Assembly: GCA_030835305.1 (NCBI GenBank)
Contig: JAURPJ010000057.1
Span: 1-64,000 of the forward strand
Source: Verrucomicrobiota bacterium
Lineage (GTDB): Bacteria; Verrucomicrobiota; Verrucomicrobiia; Verrucomicrobiales; Akkermansiaceae
Length of the DNA: 64,000 nt
Direction of reading: 5' to 3'
The notes under the pieces are model-generated. The model ran no database searches. It was not told the DNA's origin and worked only from the letters and a program-made list of their open reading frames with translations. Within the stretch, counting starts at the first letter, position 1; the number at the start of each line of letters is the position of its first letter. Position numbers and translations under genes: made by a program. Of this stretch, positions 1 to 9,124 are shown piece after piece.

Positions 1-156
1 ACCGAGAGCTTGTTCGATATCCAATTCCGGAGCATCGAAGCCGGATGGCTTCCTGTTTAGAAACCAATAGCCTCCTCCAAAGACGAGGAGAAGAAAGACA
101 GCCCCGATGATAAGAGCCTGGGTATTGACGCCTGAGCTAGCCCGGATCGATCACCA
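1..156 (-). pseudogene. 5'-truncated membrane-anchored protein, partial
   Basis: The minus strand is open from about position 154 to the window edge and continues beyond it. It encodes one hydrophobic segment (positions 63-117, roughly ALIIGAVFLLLVFGGGYWF) followed by an acidic stretch. Reading upstream, an in-frame TGA lies at 154-156, and no ATG, GTG or TTG occurs between that stop and the hydrophobic segment. The start therefore seems to have been removed, most simply by the adjacent insertion element. I do not recognise the family. It could be the anchor of a secreted or periplasmic protein. Confidence is limited by the short visible length. Confidence 0.4.
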
Positions 157-172
157 AACCAAAGTCCGATTG

Positions 173-1933
173 CTCCGGAGCCCCTGAATTTTGCGTACCG
201 GGGTGGTGGATTTCAATTTCAACTTGGATTGCCCCTCAATTCCTCCTGTTTTCCCGAAATCTCTTCGTTTGGGTCTCTTCAGACACTTTCTCCCCAGATT
301 CTGAACACACTCCGCCATGCCGATTCTCTGACCGACTTTTTTTGCTGAGTTCTTCCCGACCTTCTCAGGCCGGCATCTGATCCAATCTCTCCAGATTGCC
401 GATGCACTCTCCAAACAATTCCTTGCGCGGATAGGACCCGGCAAATTCCAGGAGAACCCGCCGCACGCTCACCTTGATCCGCACAGCGATCTTGAAGAGC
501 TTCAGCCGGATCTGCCCAATCGTGGCTCGCTCCAATTCCGTTCCTTTTAAGACACAGGCCCGCAGCCGGTTCATGACGAGGTGTGCTACCACACTGAGCC
601 AGAGTCGCAGCTGGTTGCTGGCCATCCAGTGCGTGCTCGTGCGGTCCGCAAAGAGGTCCATTTGCTGCTCTTTGATCCGGTTCTCCATGTCGCCGCGCGC
701 GCAATAAAATCCTTCGTAGAGCTCCCGGGAACGATAGCGATCCGGATCAGCGTCCTCTGCAAACCCCTCCCCCGGAAGATTGGAGACAATGAAACGCAGG
801 TTCGTTTTTCCCGGGAGTAATTCAATCTTGGAGACGACCCGCCGGGAACAACTCCAGCTCTTCTTGGTGCGGTAACGAAACTCCGTAAAACGTCGTACTG
901 GCTCTTCAATTTCAACCACTCCGTTCTCGTCGGCCATTTCCTGGCGTAGCTTCCAAAGCGGTTTGGCGACTGCTTTCTTCAGGCGATTGTTCAAGCTGTA
1001 ACCCAGGCAGTAGTAGAGTTCGCGCTGGCTTTCGCAATACGACATGATCTCTTCGCGAGCGAAGCCTCCATCCCCGCGCAGGATGATTCGGACCTTTTTG
1101 CCGAAGCGTTCGCGGATCTTGGGAATGATGCGTTTCAGGGCTTCGACCGTTCCCTTGCTGGCATCGAGTTTGCATTCACGCAGCTCGGCCCAGAGCGGGA
1201 CGTTTCCGCAAAAGGCGTAGAGCGGCAGATAGCAGTAGTGACGATAGTATCCGTGGAAGTAAGCGCCTTCCTGCTTGCCGTGGAGCGGGTCGTCGGTGGC
1301 ATCAAAATCGATGACGATCTCACGGGATTTCCTGGGCATGGCCTTGACTCCCTGAGTGATGATGAAGTCTTTGATAGACTCGGGATTGGCGACGATCTTT
1401 TTGTAACGCTCGTCGGGGGCTTGGGCGGCGAGTTCCAATCGATTGAGAGTGGCATGCGCGGCGAGGGCCTTGCCTCGGTCCTTGGGGTCGCGACGTGTTT
1501 TTCCTTCGAGGTCCTGCTTGCCGACCGAGAGGGCCAGAGCAGGATCGTAGCGGAGATCATCATGGTCATTGAGATCTTCGTAACCGAGGATGAGACCGTT
1601 GATCCGTTGTGCCAGAAGGTCGGCAACAGGATGTTCGATAAGGTCCTGATTGCGGCGGTCGTCGAAGCAGCGGGCGAATTGCTTGATCAGTCCTCCTCGA
1701 TTTTCGACTTCGCGCAGCAAAAGCGCCCCTCCTCCGTCGCTGGAAAGGTGGCCACCTTCGAAATTGGCCTCCACTTTACGTGAACCGAGAGCTTGAAATT
1801 GGAAGGAAGATTGGAGACAGTCTGTTAGAGCCATTGTGGTGCTTTGGATGGGTTAATGGATTAAGCACCAACACCTTACCAGAAGTTCACTGCAATGGCT
1901 CTTTCTTTCGGTGAGTTTTTCGGGCTAACGGAG
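173..1933 (-). mobile_element. IS1380-family insertion sequence, ends approximate
   Basis: The element carries one transposase gene. The proposed ends are an imperfect inverted pair, CTCCGGAGCCC at 173-183 and GGGCTAACGGAG at 1922-1933, which match as CTCCG-n-AGCCC. No 4-bp target duplication is visible at these exact edges, so the boundaries may be off by tens of bases. The size of about 1.76 kb is near that usual for IS1380 elements. Its low-coordinate side abuts an ORF that lacks a start codon, consistent with insertion into, or deletion next to, that gene. Confidence 0.5.
365..1834 (-). CDS. IS1380-family DDE transposase
   Basis: This full-length 489-residue protein has the IS1380 DDE core. 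The first Asp is in the DFDATDDP motif at residues 176-183, the second Asp (D255) in LRGDGGF, and the Glu (E384) in GDMENRIKEQQMDLFADRTS. The motif after the Glu is highly characteristic of IS1380 transposases. The N-terminus has the family's NFEGGHLSSDGGGALLLRE motif. No frameshift or internal stop is seen, so the element may still be active. It would catalyse cut-and-paste transposition of the surrounding element. Confidence 0.93.
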   Translation of the reverse strand: MALTDCLQSSFQFQALGSRKVEANFEGGHLSSDGGGALLLREVENRGGLIKQFARCFDDRRNQDLIEHPVADLLAQRINGLILGYEDLNDHDDLRYDPALALSVGKQDLEGKTRRDPKDRGKALAAHATLNRLELAAQAPDERYKKIVANPESIKDFIITQGVKAMPRKSREIVIDFDATDDPLHGKQEGAYFHGYYRHYCYLPLYAFCGNVPLWAELRECKLDASKGTVEALKRIIPKIRERFGKKVRIILRGDGGFAREEIMSYCESQRELYYCLGYSLNNRLKKAVAKPLWKLRQEMADENGVVEIEEPVRRFTEFRYRTKKSWSCSRRVVSKIELLPGKTNLRFIVSNLPGEGFAEDADPDRYRSRELYEGFYCARGDMENRIKEQQMDLFADRTSTHWMASNQLRLWLSVVAHLVMNRLRACVLKGTELERATIGQIRLKLFKIAVRIKVSVRRVLLEFAGSYPRKELFGECIGNLERLDQMPA

Positions 1934-2040
1934 TTTTCCCTCCACAACAGTGTAAAATCCAAAACAAAAGGCCCCCTTAGCGAGGAATTTTTAATTTTAC
2001 ATGAAATAACCCCGGACCCATCGTATGCTCAAACGAAGAA

Positions 2041-2508
2041 ATGATAAGGAAACTCACTGCAGCACTTTTACTTTGGATGATGTCCATGACTGTCGTCATG
2101 GCCCAGCCTGGTCTGCGGTATTGCCTCTGTGCCCATGAAATCTACCTCGGTGAGTGCTGGTGTTCCAAAACAGATTCGACGAATCCCGCCCCACCCACAT
2201 GCTCTTGCGAATGCGGAGAGTGCGAATCATCGCAGCCTCCCGGATCGGGGCATGAAGCCTGCGCTCTATCGAGAGGGTGTTCCCTCGACTTATTTCTCCT
2301 CTTGGATGAATTCTCAATTCCTTCCCCTTCAGATTCGTCAAATAAATCGGAAAACACTCTTAAACCGTCTGCGCAACTACCCCGGGCCTCGCTGGCCCCC
2401 TCACTAGTGGTTCGGGATTTTGATCATGATGTTCGAGGCCCCCCGCCTCCACTCCGAATTGGGCCTTCAATGCCTCTATTCCTGAGGCACTCGGCCTTTC
2501 TGCTTTGA
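2041..2508 (+). CDS. Cys-rich secreted protein at head of efflux operon
   Basis: This 155-residue protein has a clear signal peptide (charged MIRK, hydrophobic core, cleavage near VMA-QP). About ten cysteines follow in residues 28-80, including CLC, CWC and CSCECGEC clusters, then a low-complexity Ser/Pro-rich tail. I do not recognise a named family. Dense cysteines suggest metal binding or disulfides. It is the first gene of a run of seven genes on the same strand encoding a tripartite ABC efflux system, with an 87-bp gap to the next gene. A metal-binding accessory role is only inference. The coding call rests on the signal peptide and the operon position. Confidence 0.65.
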   Translation: MIRKLTAALLLWMMSMTVVMAQPGLRYCLCAHEIYLGECWCSKTDSTNPAPPTCSCECGECESSQPPGSGHEACALSRGCSLDLFLLLDEFSIPSPSDSSNKSENTLKPSAQLPRASLAPSLVVRDFDHDVRGPPPPLRIGPSMPLFLRHSAFLL

Positions 2509-2595
2509 TTTGTAGACCTGGGCATGAGCGCGCCTTTTGCGACCCTGCCGACTGACGTCGATCCCACACTCTGGAAGTGGTGATCCGTATTGCTC

Positions 2596-4065
2596 ATGAA
2601 TTCTCCATCCGGGAACTCGTGCTTGTCTCCGAACTCAAAGAAACCAACCCCAATGTCTCTCGACGACCTTAGAACTTCATCTTCTGAAAGCAGCCCCCTC
2701 TCTCGAAAAAAACAGTCCCTCTCCTGGCTTCTCCCGACAGGCCTGATTTCGGGCTTCCTGCTCATTTTTGGACTTCTTTTTGGCCCACGTCTGATCCCGG
2801 CCCTCGCTGTTGAAACCGCTCCGGTCATTACAATTCGGTCAGGCGAATCAGACGCGCCGACCGAGAAAACACTTCCAGCTTCAAATTCGCCGGAGGATGG
2901 CAAAGGCCCCCTTGTTTTCCAGGCCTCCGGATGGATTGAGCCGGATCCCTTCATCACCTACGTGCCAACCCTGATCAATGGCGTGATCGAAGAGGTCCAT
3001 GCCCTTGAAGGTCAGACCGTCAAACAAGGGGACCTTCTTGCCACCCTCGTCGATGAAGACGCACTGCTTGACCTCCAGACTGCCGAGCGAAACTTCGAAA
3101 GCCTCCAGAAACAAATCATCGCTCATTGTACCGGATTCGAACTCATCGAGGCGGACATCACCTCAAATCGGAAAAAGATTGCAGCTCTCGCCACCCTCGT
3201 GGCCGAAACCGAAGACACCCTCTCCCGGCTTAAAGAACTCAGCAGCGGAACCGTCTCGCAACAAGAAATTGTGCAGGCCCGCCTCGCCCACGAACGCCAG
3301 CAAGCCAAACTTGCCGAAGCAGAAGCAGAGATTCCGCGACTCTTGGCCCAGAACGCTCAACTCTCTGCCGGAAAAGACGCCATGGAAGCCAAACTCGCCG
3401 TTCTTGAAACCGATCGCGACCGCGCCCAACTGGCTCTTGATCGCACCCGCATCAGCGCGCCCATCGACGGCGTCGTCCTCCACCTGCACGCTGCCCCGGG
3501 CAAAAAGCGCATGCTTAACATGGACGACCCAAAATCAGCAACGATCGTCGAACTTTACGCCCCTGAAAAACTTCAGGCCCGCATCGATGTCCCTCTGAAT
3601 GAAGCTGCCTCGATCTCTGTCGGACAAGCCGTCGAGCTCGTTTCCGACCTTCTTCCCGACCGAACTTTCACCGGTCAAGTCACCCGCATCACCGGGCAGG
3701 CCGACCTTCAACGAAACACCCTTCAAGCCAAAGTCGAAATCGCAAACCCCGACCCACGTCTCCGGCCCGAAATGCTCGTCCGCGCCAAATTCTTCGCCTC
3801 CGGCACATCCCAAAACTCAACCTCCACCGCCTCCGGTCGGCTCTCCCTCTACGTTCCCGAGTCCGCCCTCGTCAACGAAAGCGAGGTTTGGGTCGTCTCA
3901 TCCGACTCACGAGCCCAAAAACGCAGTATCACACTCGGCAAAGCAATCCGCGAGGACCATCGCCTCGTCCTCGAAGGACTTCGCTCCGGCGAATCCGTCA
4001 TCCTCCCACCACACGACCAACTCGAAGAAGGCACCCGCGTTGAAGTCAGCAAGCCCAGCCAATAA
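2596..4065 (+). CDS. HlyD/DevB-type periplasmic adaptor (membrane fusion protein)
   Basis: This protein bridges an inner-membrane ABC transporter and an outer-membrane channel. A cytoplasmic leader of about 45 residues is followed by one membrane anchor (around LLPTGLISGFLLIFGLLFG). Next come a biotinyl-lipoyl-like half (YVPTLINGVIEEVHALEGQ and GDLLATL), a long Glu/Lys/Gln coiled-coil hairpin, the second lipoyl half (RTRISAPIDGVVLHLHAAPG), and beta-barrel and membrane-proximal segments. The length of about 490 residues is normal for the DevB/HlyD group. The start is uncertain: ATG 2596 is used here, and ATG 2653 would begin at MSLDDL. The ABC ATPase starts 6 bp downstream, so the genes are probably co-transcribed. 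Confidence 0.88.
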   Translation: MNSPSGNSCLSPNSKKPTPMSLDDLRTSSSESSPLSRKKQSLSWLLPTGLISGFLLIFGLLFGPRLIPALAVETAPVITIRSGESDAPTEKTLPASNSPEDGKGPLVFQASGWIEPDPFITYVPTLINGVIEEVHALEGQTVKQGDLLATLVDEDALLDLQTAERNFESLQKQIIAHCTGFELIEADITSNRKKIAALATLVAETEDTLSRLKELSSGTVSQQEIVQARLAHERQQAKLAEAEAEIPRLLAQNAQLSAGKDAMEAKLAVLETDRDRAQLALDRTRISAPIDGVVLHLHAAPGKKRMLNMDDPKSATIVELYAPEKLQARIDVPLNEAASISVGQAVELVSDLLPDRTFTGQVTRITGQADLQRNTLQAKVEIANPDPRLRPEMLVRAKFFASGTSQNSTSTASGRLSLYVPESALVNESEVWVVSSDSRAQKRSITLGKAIREDHRLVLEGLRSGESVILPPHDQLEEGTRVEVSKPSQ

Positions 4066-4071
4066 TTCCCC

Positions 4072-4779
4072 ATGAGCAATCTCATCTCCATCAAGTCTGT
4101 CACCAAAACCTTCACCAAGGGAAAGACCACCATCAAGCCCCTCGAAGACCTCTCGCTCGAAGTCCCGCGTGGCGAATTCCTCTCCCTCATGGGCCCCTCC
4201 GGCTCCGGCAAAACCACCTTGCTCAACCTCATCGCAGGGATCGACACTCCCACTTCGGGTGAAATCGTCATCGACGGACAAGACATCTCAAAGCTTTCCC
4301 GCGCCCAGCTCACCAAGTGGCGCTCGGTCCACGTCGGCTACATCTTCCAGCTCTACCACCTCGTCCCCATTTTATCGGCCTATGAAAATATCGAACTCCC
4401 ACTCCTGTTGGGCAAATTCAGCAAGGCCGAGCGCAAGAAAAAAATCCATGCCGCCCTCGATCTCGTTGGCCTTTCCGACCGCGCAGATCACCGGCCGTCC
4501 GAACTCTCAGGCGGACAAGAACAACGCGTAGCGATCGCCCGCGCCATCGTCCATGACCCCGAACTTCTCGTCGCCGATGAACCCACCGGCGACCTCGATC
4601 GTGAATCTGCCGACTCCATCCTCAGTCTGCTCAACTCCCTCGCAAGCGACCACGGGAAGACCATCATCATGGTTACCCACGACCCAAAGGCTTCCGCTGC
4701 CGCCCACCGGGCCCTGCAACTTGAGAAAGGCCGCTTCACCGAAGAAGGCCACCTTCTTACCCACCAATCCCCGTCATGA
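4072..4779 (+). CDS. ABC transporter ATPase, LolD/MacB type
   Basis: This 235-residue nucleotide-binding subunit powers the two FtsX-like permeases encoded next to it. Visible motifs are Walker A GPSGSGKT (41-48), the signature LSGGQ (145-149) followed by EQRVAIARA, Walker B LLVADEPTGDLD (165-176), and the switch His in MVTHD. The LSGGQ-xQR and EPTGDLD wording is typical of the LolD/MacB/DevA branch, which drives mechanotransmission through FtsX-type permeases rather than classical import. Its stop codon overlaps the next start by 4 bp (ATGA), which indicates translational coupling. Confidence 0.95.
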   Translation: MSNLISIKSVTKTFTKGKTTIKPLEDLSLEVPRGEFLSLMGPSGSGKTTLLNLIAGIDTPTSGEIVIDGQDISKLSRAQLTKWRSVHVGYIFQLYHLVPILSAYENIELPLLLGKFSKAERKKKIHAALDLVGLSDRADHRPSELSGGQEQRVAIARAIVHDPELLVADEPTGDLDRESADSILSLLNSLASDHGKTIIMVTHDPKASAAAHRALQLEKGRFTEEGHLLTHQSPS

Positions 4780-5912
4780 AGCTCGCCATTCTTGCTCTCA
4801 AAAACCTCACCCGTAACCGGCTGCGCTCACTCCTCACCATCCTCGGAGTGGCCGCAGGAATGTTCCTCTACTCGGCGGTCCAAACGATGCAGCACTCGCT
4901 TTCAAGAGCCACCGAATCGAGCGCCGCCGACACCACCCTGGTCGTATACCGGGAGAACCGCTTCTGCCCCTCCACCTCCCGCCTTCCCGAACACTACCTT
5001 CCCACAATCGAACGGATCGAAGGGGTGCGCGAAGTCATCCCCATCCAGATCGCAGTCAACAACTGCGGTGCTTCGCTTGACGTCATCACCTTCCGCGGCG
5101 TCCCTGCGGAGGCGCTTCAAAAATACAACCCAAATATCAAAGTCGTAGAAGGCTCGTACGAAGACTTTCTCGCTCGCAACGATGCCGCTCTCGTCGGGCA
5201 ACACTTCGCCGAACGTCGATCTCTTTCTCCCGGCGACAAGTTCGAAGCCGTCGGCGTCAATGTCACCGTCGCCGGCATCATTTCATCCGACTCCCCCCAG
5301 GATGAAAACGTGGCCTACGTCCACCTCCCTTTTCTTCAACAAGCCTCGCGCATCGGTCTCGGCGTCGTCACTCAATTCAATGTCAAAGTCGAAAGCGCCG
5401 ACCAACTCCAGCGGGTCGCCGACCAGATCGATGAAACCTTCAAATCCGACCAACAACCGACCAACACGAGGCCGGAAAAAGCCTTCTTCGCTGAAACCGC
5501 CAAGCAGATGATCGAGCTCATTGGTTTCACTCGTTGGCTTGGACTGGGAGCTGTATTTGCGGTTCTCGGACTCGTTGCCAATGCCGTCCTACTCATCGTC
5601 CGCGGACGCGTCAAGGAAACCGCAATCTTTCAGACCCTTGGATACTCCCGCCTTGCCATTGGCACCATGGTCGTTTTCGAAGGCATCCTTCTTGGACTGA
5701 TCGGGGGCCTTCTGGGAGTTTTTGGAGCAATGACCTTTTTCCACCTCAAGTCCTTCACACTGGGCAATGAGGGCCTGACCCTTGCCCTCACCCCCTCGCT
5801 CAGCGTCACCCTCACCGGCCTTGGGGTGGCGGTGGCCCTCGGCCTCCTCGCCTCCCTTTATCCCGCCTGGAAGGCAACCTCCCGCCCGCTGGTGCAATCT
5901 CTCAATGCTTAA
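4776..5912 (+). CDS. FtsX-like ABC permease, first of two (DevC/MacB-like)
   Basis: This 378-residue protein has the FtsX-family layout. An N-terminal helix follows the LALKNLTRNRLRSLLTILGVAAG motif, then a periplasmic MacB-PCD-like domain of about 200 residues, then three C-terminal membrane helices (near residues 252-275, 295-320 and 340-365). The motif KETAIFQTLGYSR before the second helix is the usual coupling region contacting the ATPase. Together with the next permease it probably forms a heterodimeric membrane part. It overlaps the ATPase gene by 4 bp and the second permease follows after 3 bp. The substrate cannot be read from sequence. Confidence 0.9.
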   Translation: MKLAILALKNLTRNRLRSLLTILGVAAGMFLYSAVQTMQHSLSRATESSAADTTLVVYRENRFCPSTSRLPEHYLPTIERIEGVREVIPIQIAVNNCGASLDVITFRGVPAEALQKYNPNIKVVEGSYEDFLARNDAALVGQHFAERRSLSPGDKFEAVGVNVTVAGIISSDSPQDENVAYVHLPFLQQASRIGLGVVTQFNVKVESADQLQRVADQIDETFKSDQQPTNTRPEKAFFAETAKQMIELIGFTRWLGLGAVFAVLGLVANAVLLIVRGRVKETAIFQTLGYSRLAIGTMVVFEGILLGLIGGLLGVFGAMTFFHLKSFTLGNEGLTLALTPSLSVTLTGLGVAVALGLLASLYPAWKATSRPLVQSLNA

Positions 5913-5915
5913 ATC

Positions 5916-7064
5916 ATGCTCCCTTTTTCCTACGCTCTCCGAAACCTATTTCGCGACCCGTCCCGCCTCCTCCAAACCGTGGGGGGCTCGGCTCTGGTGG
6001 TCCTCCTTCTCATCGCCGCAGTCGCTTTGAATCAAGGAATGGACCGCGTTCTTTCGAGCTCCGGATCTCCAAACAATGTCATCCTCGTCGGCAAAGGGTC
6101 GGAAGAATCCATCGAACGATCCGAGGTCAAAATCGCCGCCGAATCTGCGGCCGCTACTTCCATCTACGGAATCAAAACTCCTCTCGGCGTTGCCGCGATT
6201 TCCGGCGAAATTATCTACCAGGCTCCCATCCGCACCGCCTCCGGAAATGCCGAGCCTTCCCTCTTGCGAGGCGTTCTGGAACAAGCGCTTCTCGTCCACA
6301 CCACCGTCCGCCTCCTCGAAGGAACCTTTCCCGGTCCCGGCGAAGTCATGGTCGGACATCTTGCCCATCGCAAACTCGGAGTTGGGATGGAGGAACTCGG
6401 CCTCGGAAAGAAACTCTTCTTCGGAGACTCCCCATTCATCATTTCCGGTCGCTTTTCCGCCCCCGGAACAGTTCTGGAATCAGAGATTTGGTTCGACCGG
6501 AACGACCTCGCCTCACTCACCCAGCGCGACTCTCTTTCGGCCATCGTCTTGAGGATGAAAGAGGCCGATGTCGAGGAAGCCGAGCTCTTCGCCTTTCAAC
6601 GCAACGACCTCGAACTCGCCGCCATCCGGGAAGATCGGTATTACGAAAAACTCAGCATTTTTTACCAACCCATCCAGATCATGACCTGGGTCACCGCCGC
6701 CTTGGTAGGCGCCGGGGCCATCTTCGGAGGACTCAATACCCTCTACGCCGCCTTTGCAGCCCGCATCAAGGAAATGGGAACCCTGCAATCCATCGGCTAC
6801 ACCCGCACTGCCCTTTTCATCTCCATTATTCAGGAAAGCCTCCTTGCCACGCTCACCGGAACGCTCATCGCATTCTTCCTCGCCTACCTCCTGCTCGACG
6901 GCCGCACCGTCCCGTTCTCGATTGGAACCTTCACCCTAACTCTCACTCCCTCTGTCATTCTGGCCGGACTCGTGACCGGGATCCTCCTTGGCTCCCTTGG
7001 GACTCTGCCTCCTGCCCTCCGATGCCTCCTACCTTCACTCCCAAAAGCTCTCCGCTCCTCCTGA
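5916..7064 (+). CDS. FtsX-like ABC permease, second of two
   Basis: This 382-residue protein has the same architecture as the preceding permease: an N-terminal helix after SYALRNLFRDPSRLLQ, a periplasmic domain, and three C-terminal helices with a coupling motif IKEMGTLQSIGYTRT. The two permeases differ strongly in sequence, so they look like ancient paralogues forming a heterodimer rather than a recent duplication. The periplasmic domain presumably contacts the adaptor. The C-terminus is short and ends in PKALRSS. The lipoprotein gene starts 23 bp downstream. Confidence 0.88.
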   Translation: MLPFSYALRNLFRDPSRLLQTVGGSALVVLLLIAAVALNQGMDRVLSSSGSPNNVILVGKGSEESIERSEVKIAAESAAATSIYGIKTPLGVAAISGEIIYQAPIRTASGNAEPSLLRGVLEQALLVHTTVRLLEGTFPGPGEVMVGHLAHRKLGVGMEELGLGKKLFFGDSPFIISGRFSAPGTVLESEIWFDRNDLASLTQRDSLSAIVLRMKEADVEEAELFAFQRNDLELAAIREDRYYEKLSIFYQPIQIMTWVTAALVGAGAIFGGLNTLYAAFAARIKEMGTLQSIGYTRTALFISIIQESLLATLTGTLIAFFLAYLLLDGRTVPFSIGTFTLTLTPSVILAGLVTGILLGSLGTLPPALRCLLPSLPKALRSS

Positions 7065-7087
7065 AAATCTCAAACCAAAAAAACAGA

Positions 7088-7696
7088 ATGAAAAAAACAA
7101 CACTCCTCCCCCTTGGACTCGCCTTCGTCATGGCAGCGTGCTCGGATGACAAAGAAAGCAAAAAAGAAGACAGCGCGCCGAAAGGCCCGCTGGAACAAGT
7201 CGTTCTCGACGCCGCTCCGGCCAATCCCATCCAAATTTCAGAGCTTCGGAAATCAGCAAAACCCGGCGACACCGTGACCTTCACCGGCGAAGTCATCGGG
7301 AGCTACGAAGTCTTCATGGACGGACGAGCCGTCATGATCATGGGCGACCCTCACAAAATCACTCCCTGCAATCGCATCCCGGGAGACGAATGCGAAACCC
7401 CTTGGGACGTTTGCTGCGACGACCCCGATGTCATCACCGCCTCCATCGTCACCGTTCAAGTCGTCGACGAATCCGGCAAGCCGCTCAAGTCCGGCCTCAA
7501 GGGGATTGGCGGCGTTGCCGAACTCAGTGCCGTCACCGTCACCGGAAAAGTCGCCAAGTCATCGAACGATAAAAACATGATCATCAACGCCACCGGCCTC
7601 TTCGTTCACCCAGGCGGACCGCCCGCCAAACCTGCTGGCAGTGACACTCCCTCTCCGGAAGAGTCAGGCGAGGCTGAAACAAAAACCAAGGTCTGA
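7088..7696 (+). CDS. Cys-containing lipoprotein of the efflux operon
   Basis: This 202-residue product starts at ATG 7088, chosen because it begins a textbook lipoprotein signal (MKKTTLLPLGLAFVMAAC, lipobox VMAAC). The open frame extends far upstream inside the permease gene, but only as a shadow. The mature part has an OB-fold-like pattern (DTVTFTGEVIGSY and later VTVTGKVAKS). It also has a cysteine cluster, CNRIPGDECETPWDVCCDD, that could bind metal or form disulfides. No named family is recognised. It sits between the permease and the outer-membrane factor, 3 bp before the latter, so it is probably an accessory of this exporter. Confidence 0.8.
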   Translation: MKKTTLLPLGLAFVMAACSDDKESKKEDSAPKGPLEQVVLDAAPANPIQISELRKSAKPGDTVTFTGEVIGSYEVFMDGRAVMIMGDPHKITPCNRIPGDECETPWDVCCDDPDVITASIVTVQVVDESGKPLKSGLKGIGGVAELSAVTVTGKVAKSSNDKNMIINATGLFVHPGGPPAKPAGSDTPSPEESGEAETKTKV

Positions 7697-7699
7697 TTC

Positions 7700-9031
7700 A
7701 TGATCAAATCAGTTGTCGCCATCGCTCTCGCAGCCGCCATCTTCACGTCATGCTCGAACACCCCCCCATCGACCGACCCGGCCGCGCCACAGGCCTTTGC
7801 GGAGAAGCGTGCTAATCTACCATGGTGGCGGCAACTGAACGATCCCGCCCTGAACAAAGACATCACTACCGCTCTCGCCGCCAACCCCGGCCTGCGCAGC
7901 GTCGCTCTTCGGATTCAAAAAGCCGATGCTTCGGTTGCCCAAGCCCGCACCTCACTCCTCCCCCGGCTGAACCTCGGAATCGCCCCCCGCACAGGCCGCC
8001 GAAGAGAGTTCGATGTCGGCCCCTATGACCTTCCCACCTGGCAAAGTAGTGCCGGTCTTTCGTGGGAGATTGACGTCACCGGAAAACTTCACGCGGCAAA
8101 GAACTCCGCCAACGAAAGCCGAAACGCCGCCGTCTGGGATTACCACGCCGCACGACTTCTCCTTGCCAGTCGCCTCGCTTCGACGCGAATGAACCTCTAT
8201 CGTTTCAATGCCGAAATCGCGAACCTCAATGAAGCCCTCGCCGCCAATCAAGGCACTCTCAATTCCCTCACCGAGCGCTCTAATGCCGGACTCATCCCCG
8301 ATGCCACCCTCGACAAACAACGCGCTGAAGACGAAAGACTTCACCGAAACAAACTTGACCTCGAACGACTCCGCGACCTAACCCTCGTCCAAATCCGCAC
8401 CCTCCGCGGAGGCAGCAATCCCGCCCAAGCTGATCGCGAAACCTTCCCAACTCCCTCCTCACTTTCCGCCCGCCCGCTTGATCAGCTTCTTGCCTCCCAC
8501 CCCGAACTTCTCGCCGCCGAAGCCCGCGTCCGTTCAGCCTTCCAACTCGCCACCTCCGCCCGACTCGACCTTCTTCCCTCGTTCCAAATCAATCTTCTCG
8601 CCAACGGAGCGCAGAAAAACCTCTCCGACCGCTTCCGCGTCTGGGCCGCCCAGACCGGGCCATCGCTCAACATTCCGATCTATGACCCCGCCCGCATCGC
8701 GACCTTAAAATCACGCCAAGCCGAGGCCAGGATCGCCTCCGCAAACTATCGCCAAACCGTCCTCGATGTCCTGGCCGAAATTGACCGCGCCCGCATCAAC
8801 CTCGCCAGCCGGCAAGCCCAACTCGCCACCGCAAAACGCGAAACTTCCGCCCTCGCCCGCACACGCAAAAATGCTCGCGAACAATTTAGCGCTGGTCTCA
8901 CCTCACAAATCGAACTGCTGGATACCGAGCGCCAATGGCTCGCCGCAAAGCGCAGCCAGGCCTCTCTTCGCCAAGCCATGCTCGCCGCCCGCATTAACCT
9001 CATCAAGGCCACGGGCGGTGGCCAGCTTTAG
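7700..9031 (+). CDS. TolC/NodT-family outer-membrane efflux lipoprotein
   Basis: This 443-residue outer-membrane factor would complete the tripartite pump. It starts with a lipoprotein signal (lipobox near IFTSC), as in NodT/OprM. Two internally similar halves follow, each with long Ala/Arg/Glu-rich helices. The first half contains the family hallmark pattern DPALNKDITTALAANPGLR and a SAGLSWEIDVTGK beta strand. The second contains FQINLLANG, PSLNIPIYDPAR and the closing helix SAGLTSQIELLDTERQWLAAK. It is the last gene of the operon. Confidence 0.92.
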   Translation: MIKSVVAIALAAAIFTSCSNTPPSTDPAAPQAFAEKRANLPWWRQLNDPALNKDITTALAANPGLRSVALRIQKADASVAQARTSLLPRLNLGIAPRTGRRREFDVGPYDLPTWQSSAGLSWEIDVTGKLHAAKNSANESRNAAVWDYHAARLLLASRLASTRMNLYRFNAEIANLNEALAANQGTLNSLTERSNAGLIPDATLDKQRAEDERLHRNKLDLERLRDLTLVQIRTLRGGSNPAQADRETFPTPSSLSARPLDQLLASHPELLAAEARVRSAFQLATSARLDLLPSFQINLLANGAQKNLSDRFRVWAAQTGPSLNIPIYDPARIATLKSRQAEARIASANYRQTVLDVLAEIDRARINLASRQAQLATAKRETSALARTRKNAREQFSAGLTSQIELLDTERQWLAAKRSQASLRQAMLAARINLIKATGGGQL

Positions 9032-9124
9032 AATTTTCTCCGAAGTTCACCTTGGACCAGTGGATCACATGAGGCCCGATAAGGTTTTTTGGAAACAATC
9101 GTAGCCTCTCTGTCATTACAAGTG

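Noticed and set aside
1238-1783. 181-residue plus-strand frame inside the transposase
   Set aside because: Antisense shadow of the IS1380 transposase, with no independent signal.
1950-2005. Inverted repeat TGTAAAAT...ATTTTACA upstream of the Cys-rich gene, possibly a terminator or IS end
   Set aside because: The stem is AT-only, the loop is over 30 bases, and it matches neither the other end of the element nor a normal terminator.
6488-7087. Long in-frame extension upstream of the lipoprotein gene
   Set aside because: It overlaps the second permease in another frame, has Arg/His/Pro-rich shadow composition, and the lipoprotein signal starts cleanly at 7088.
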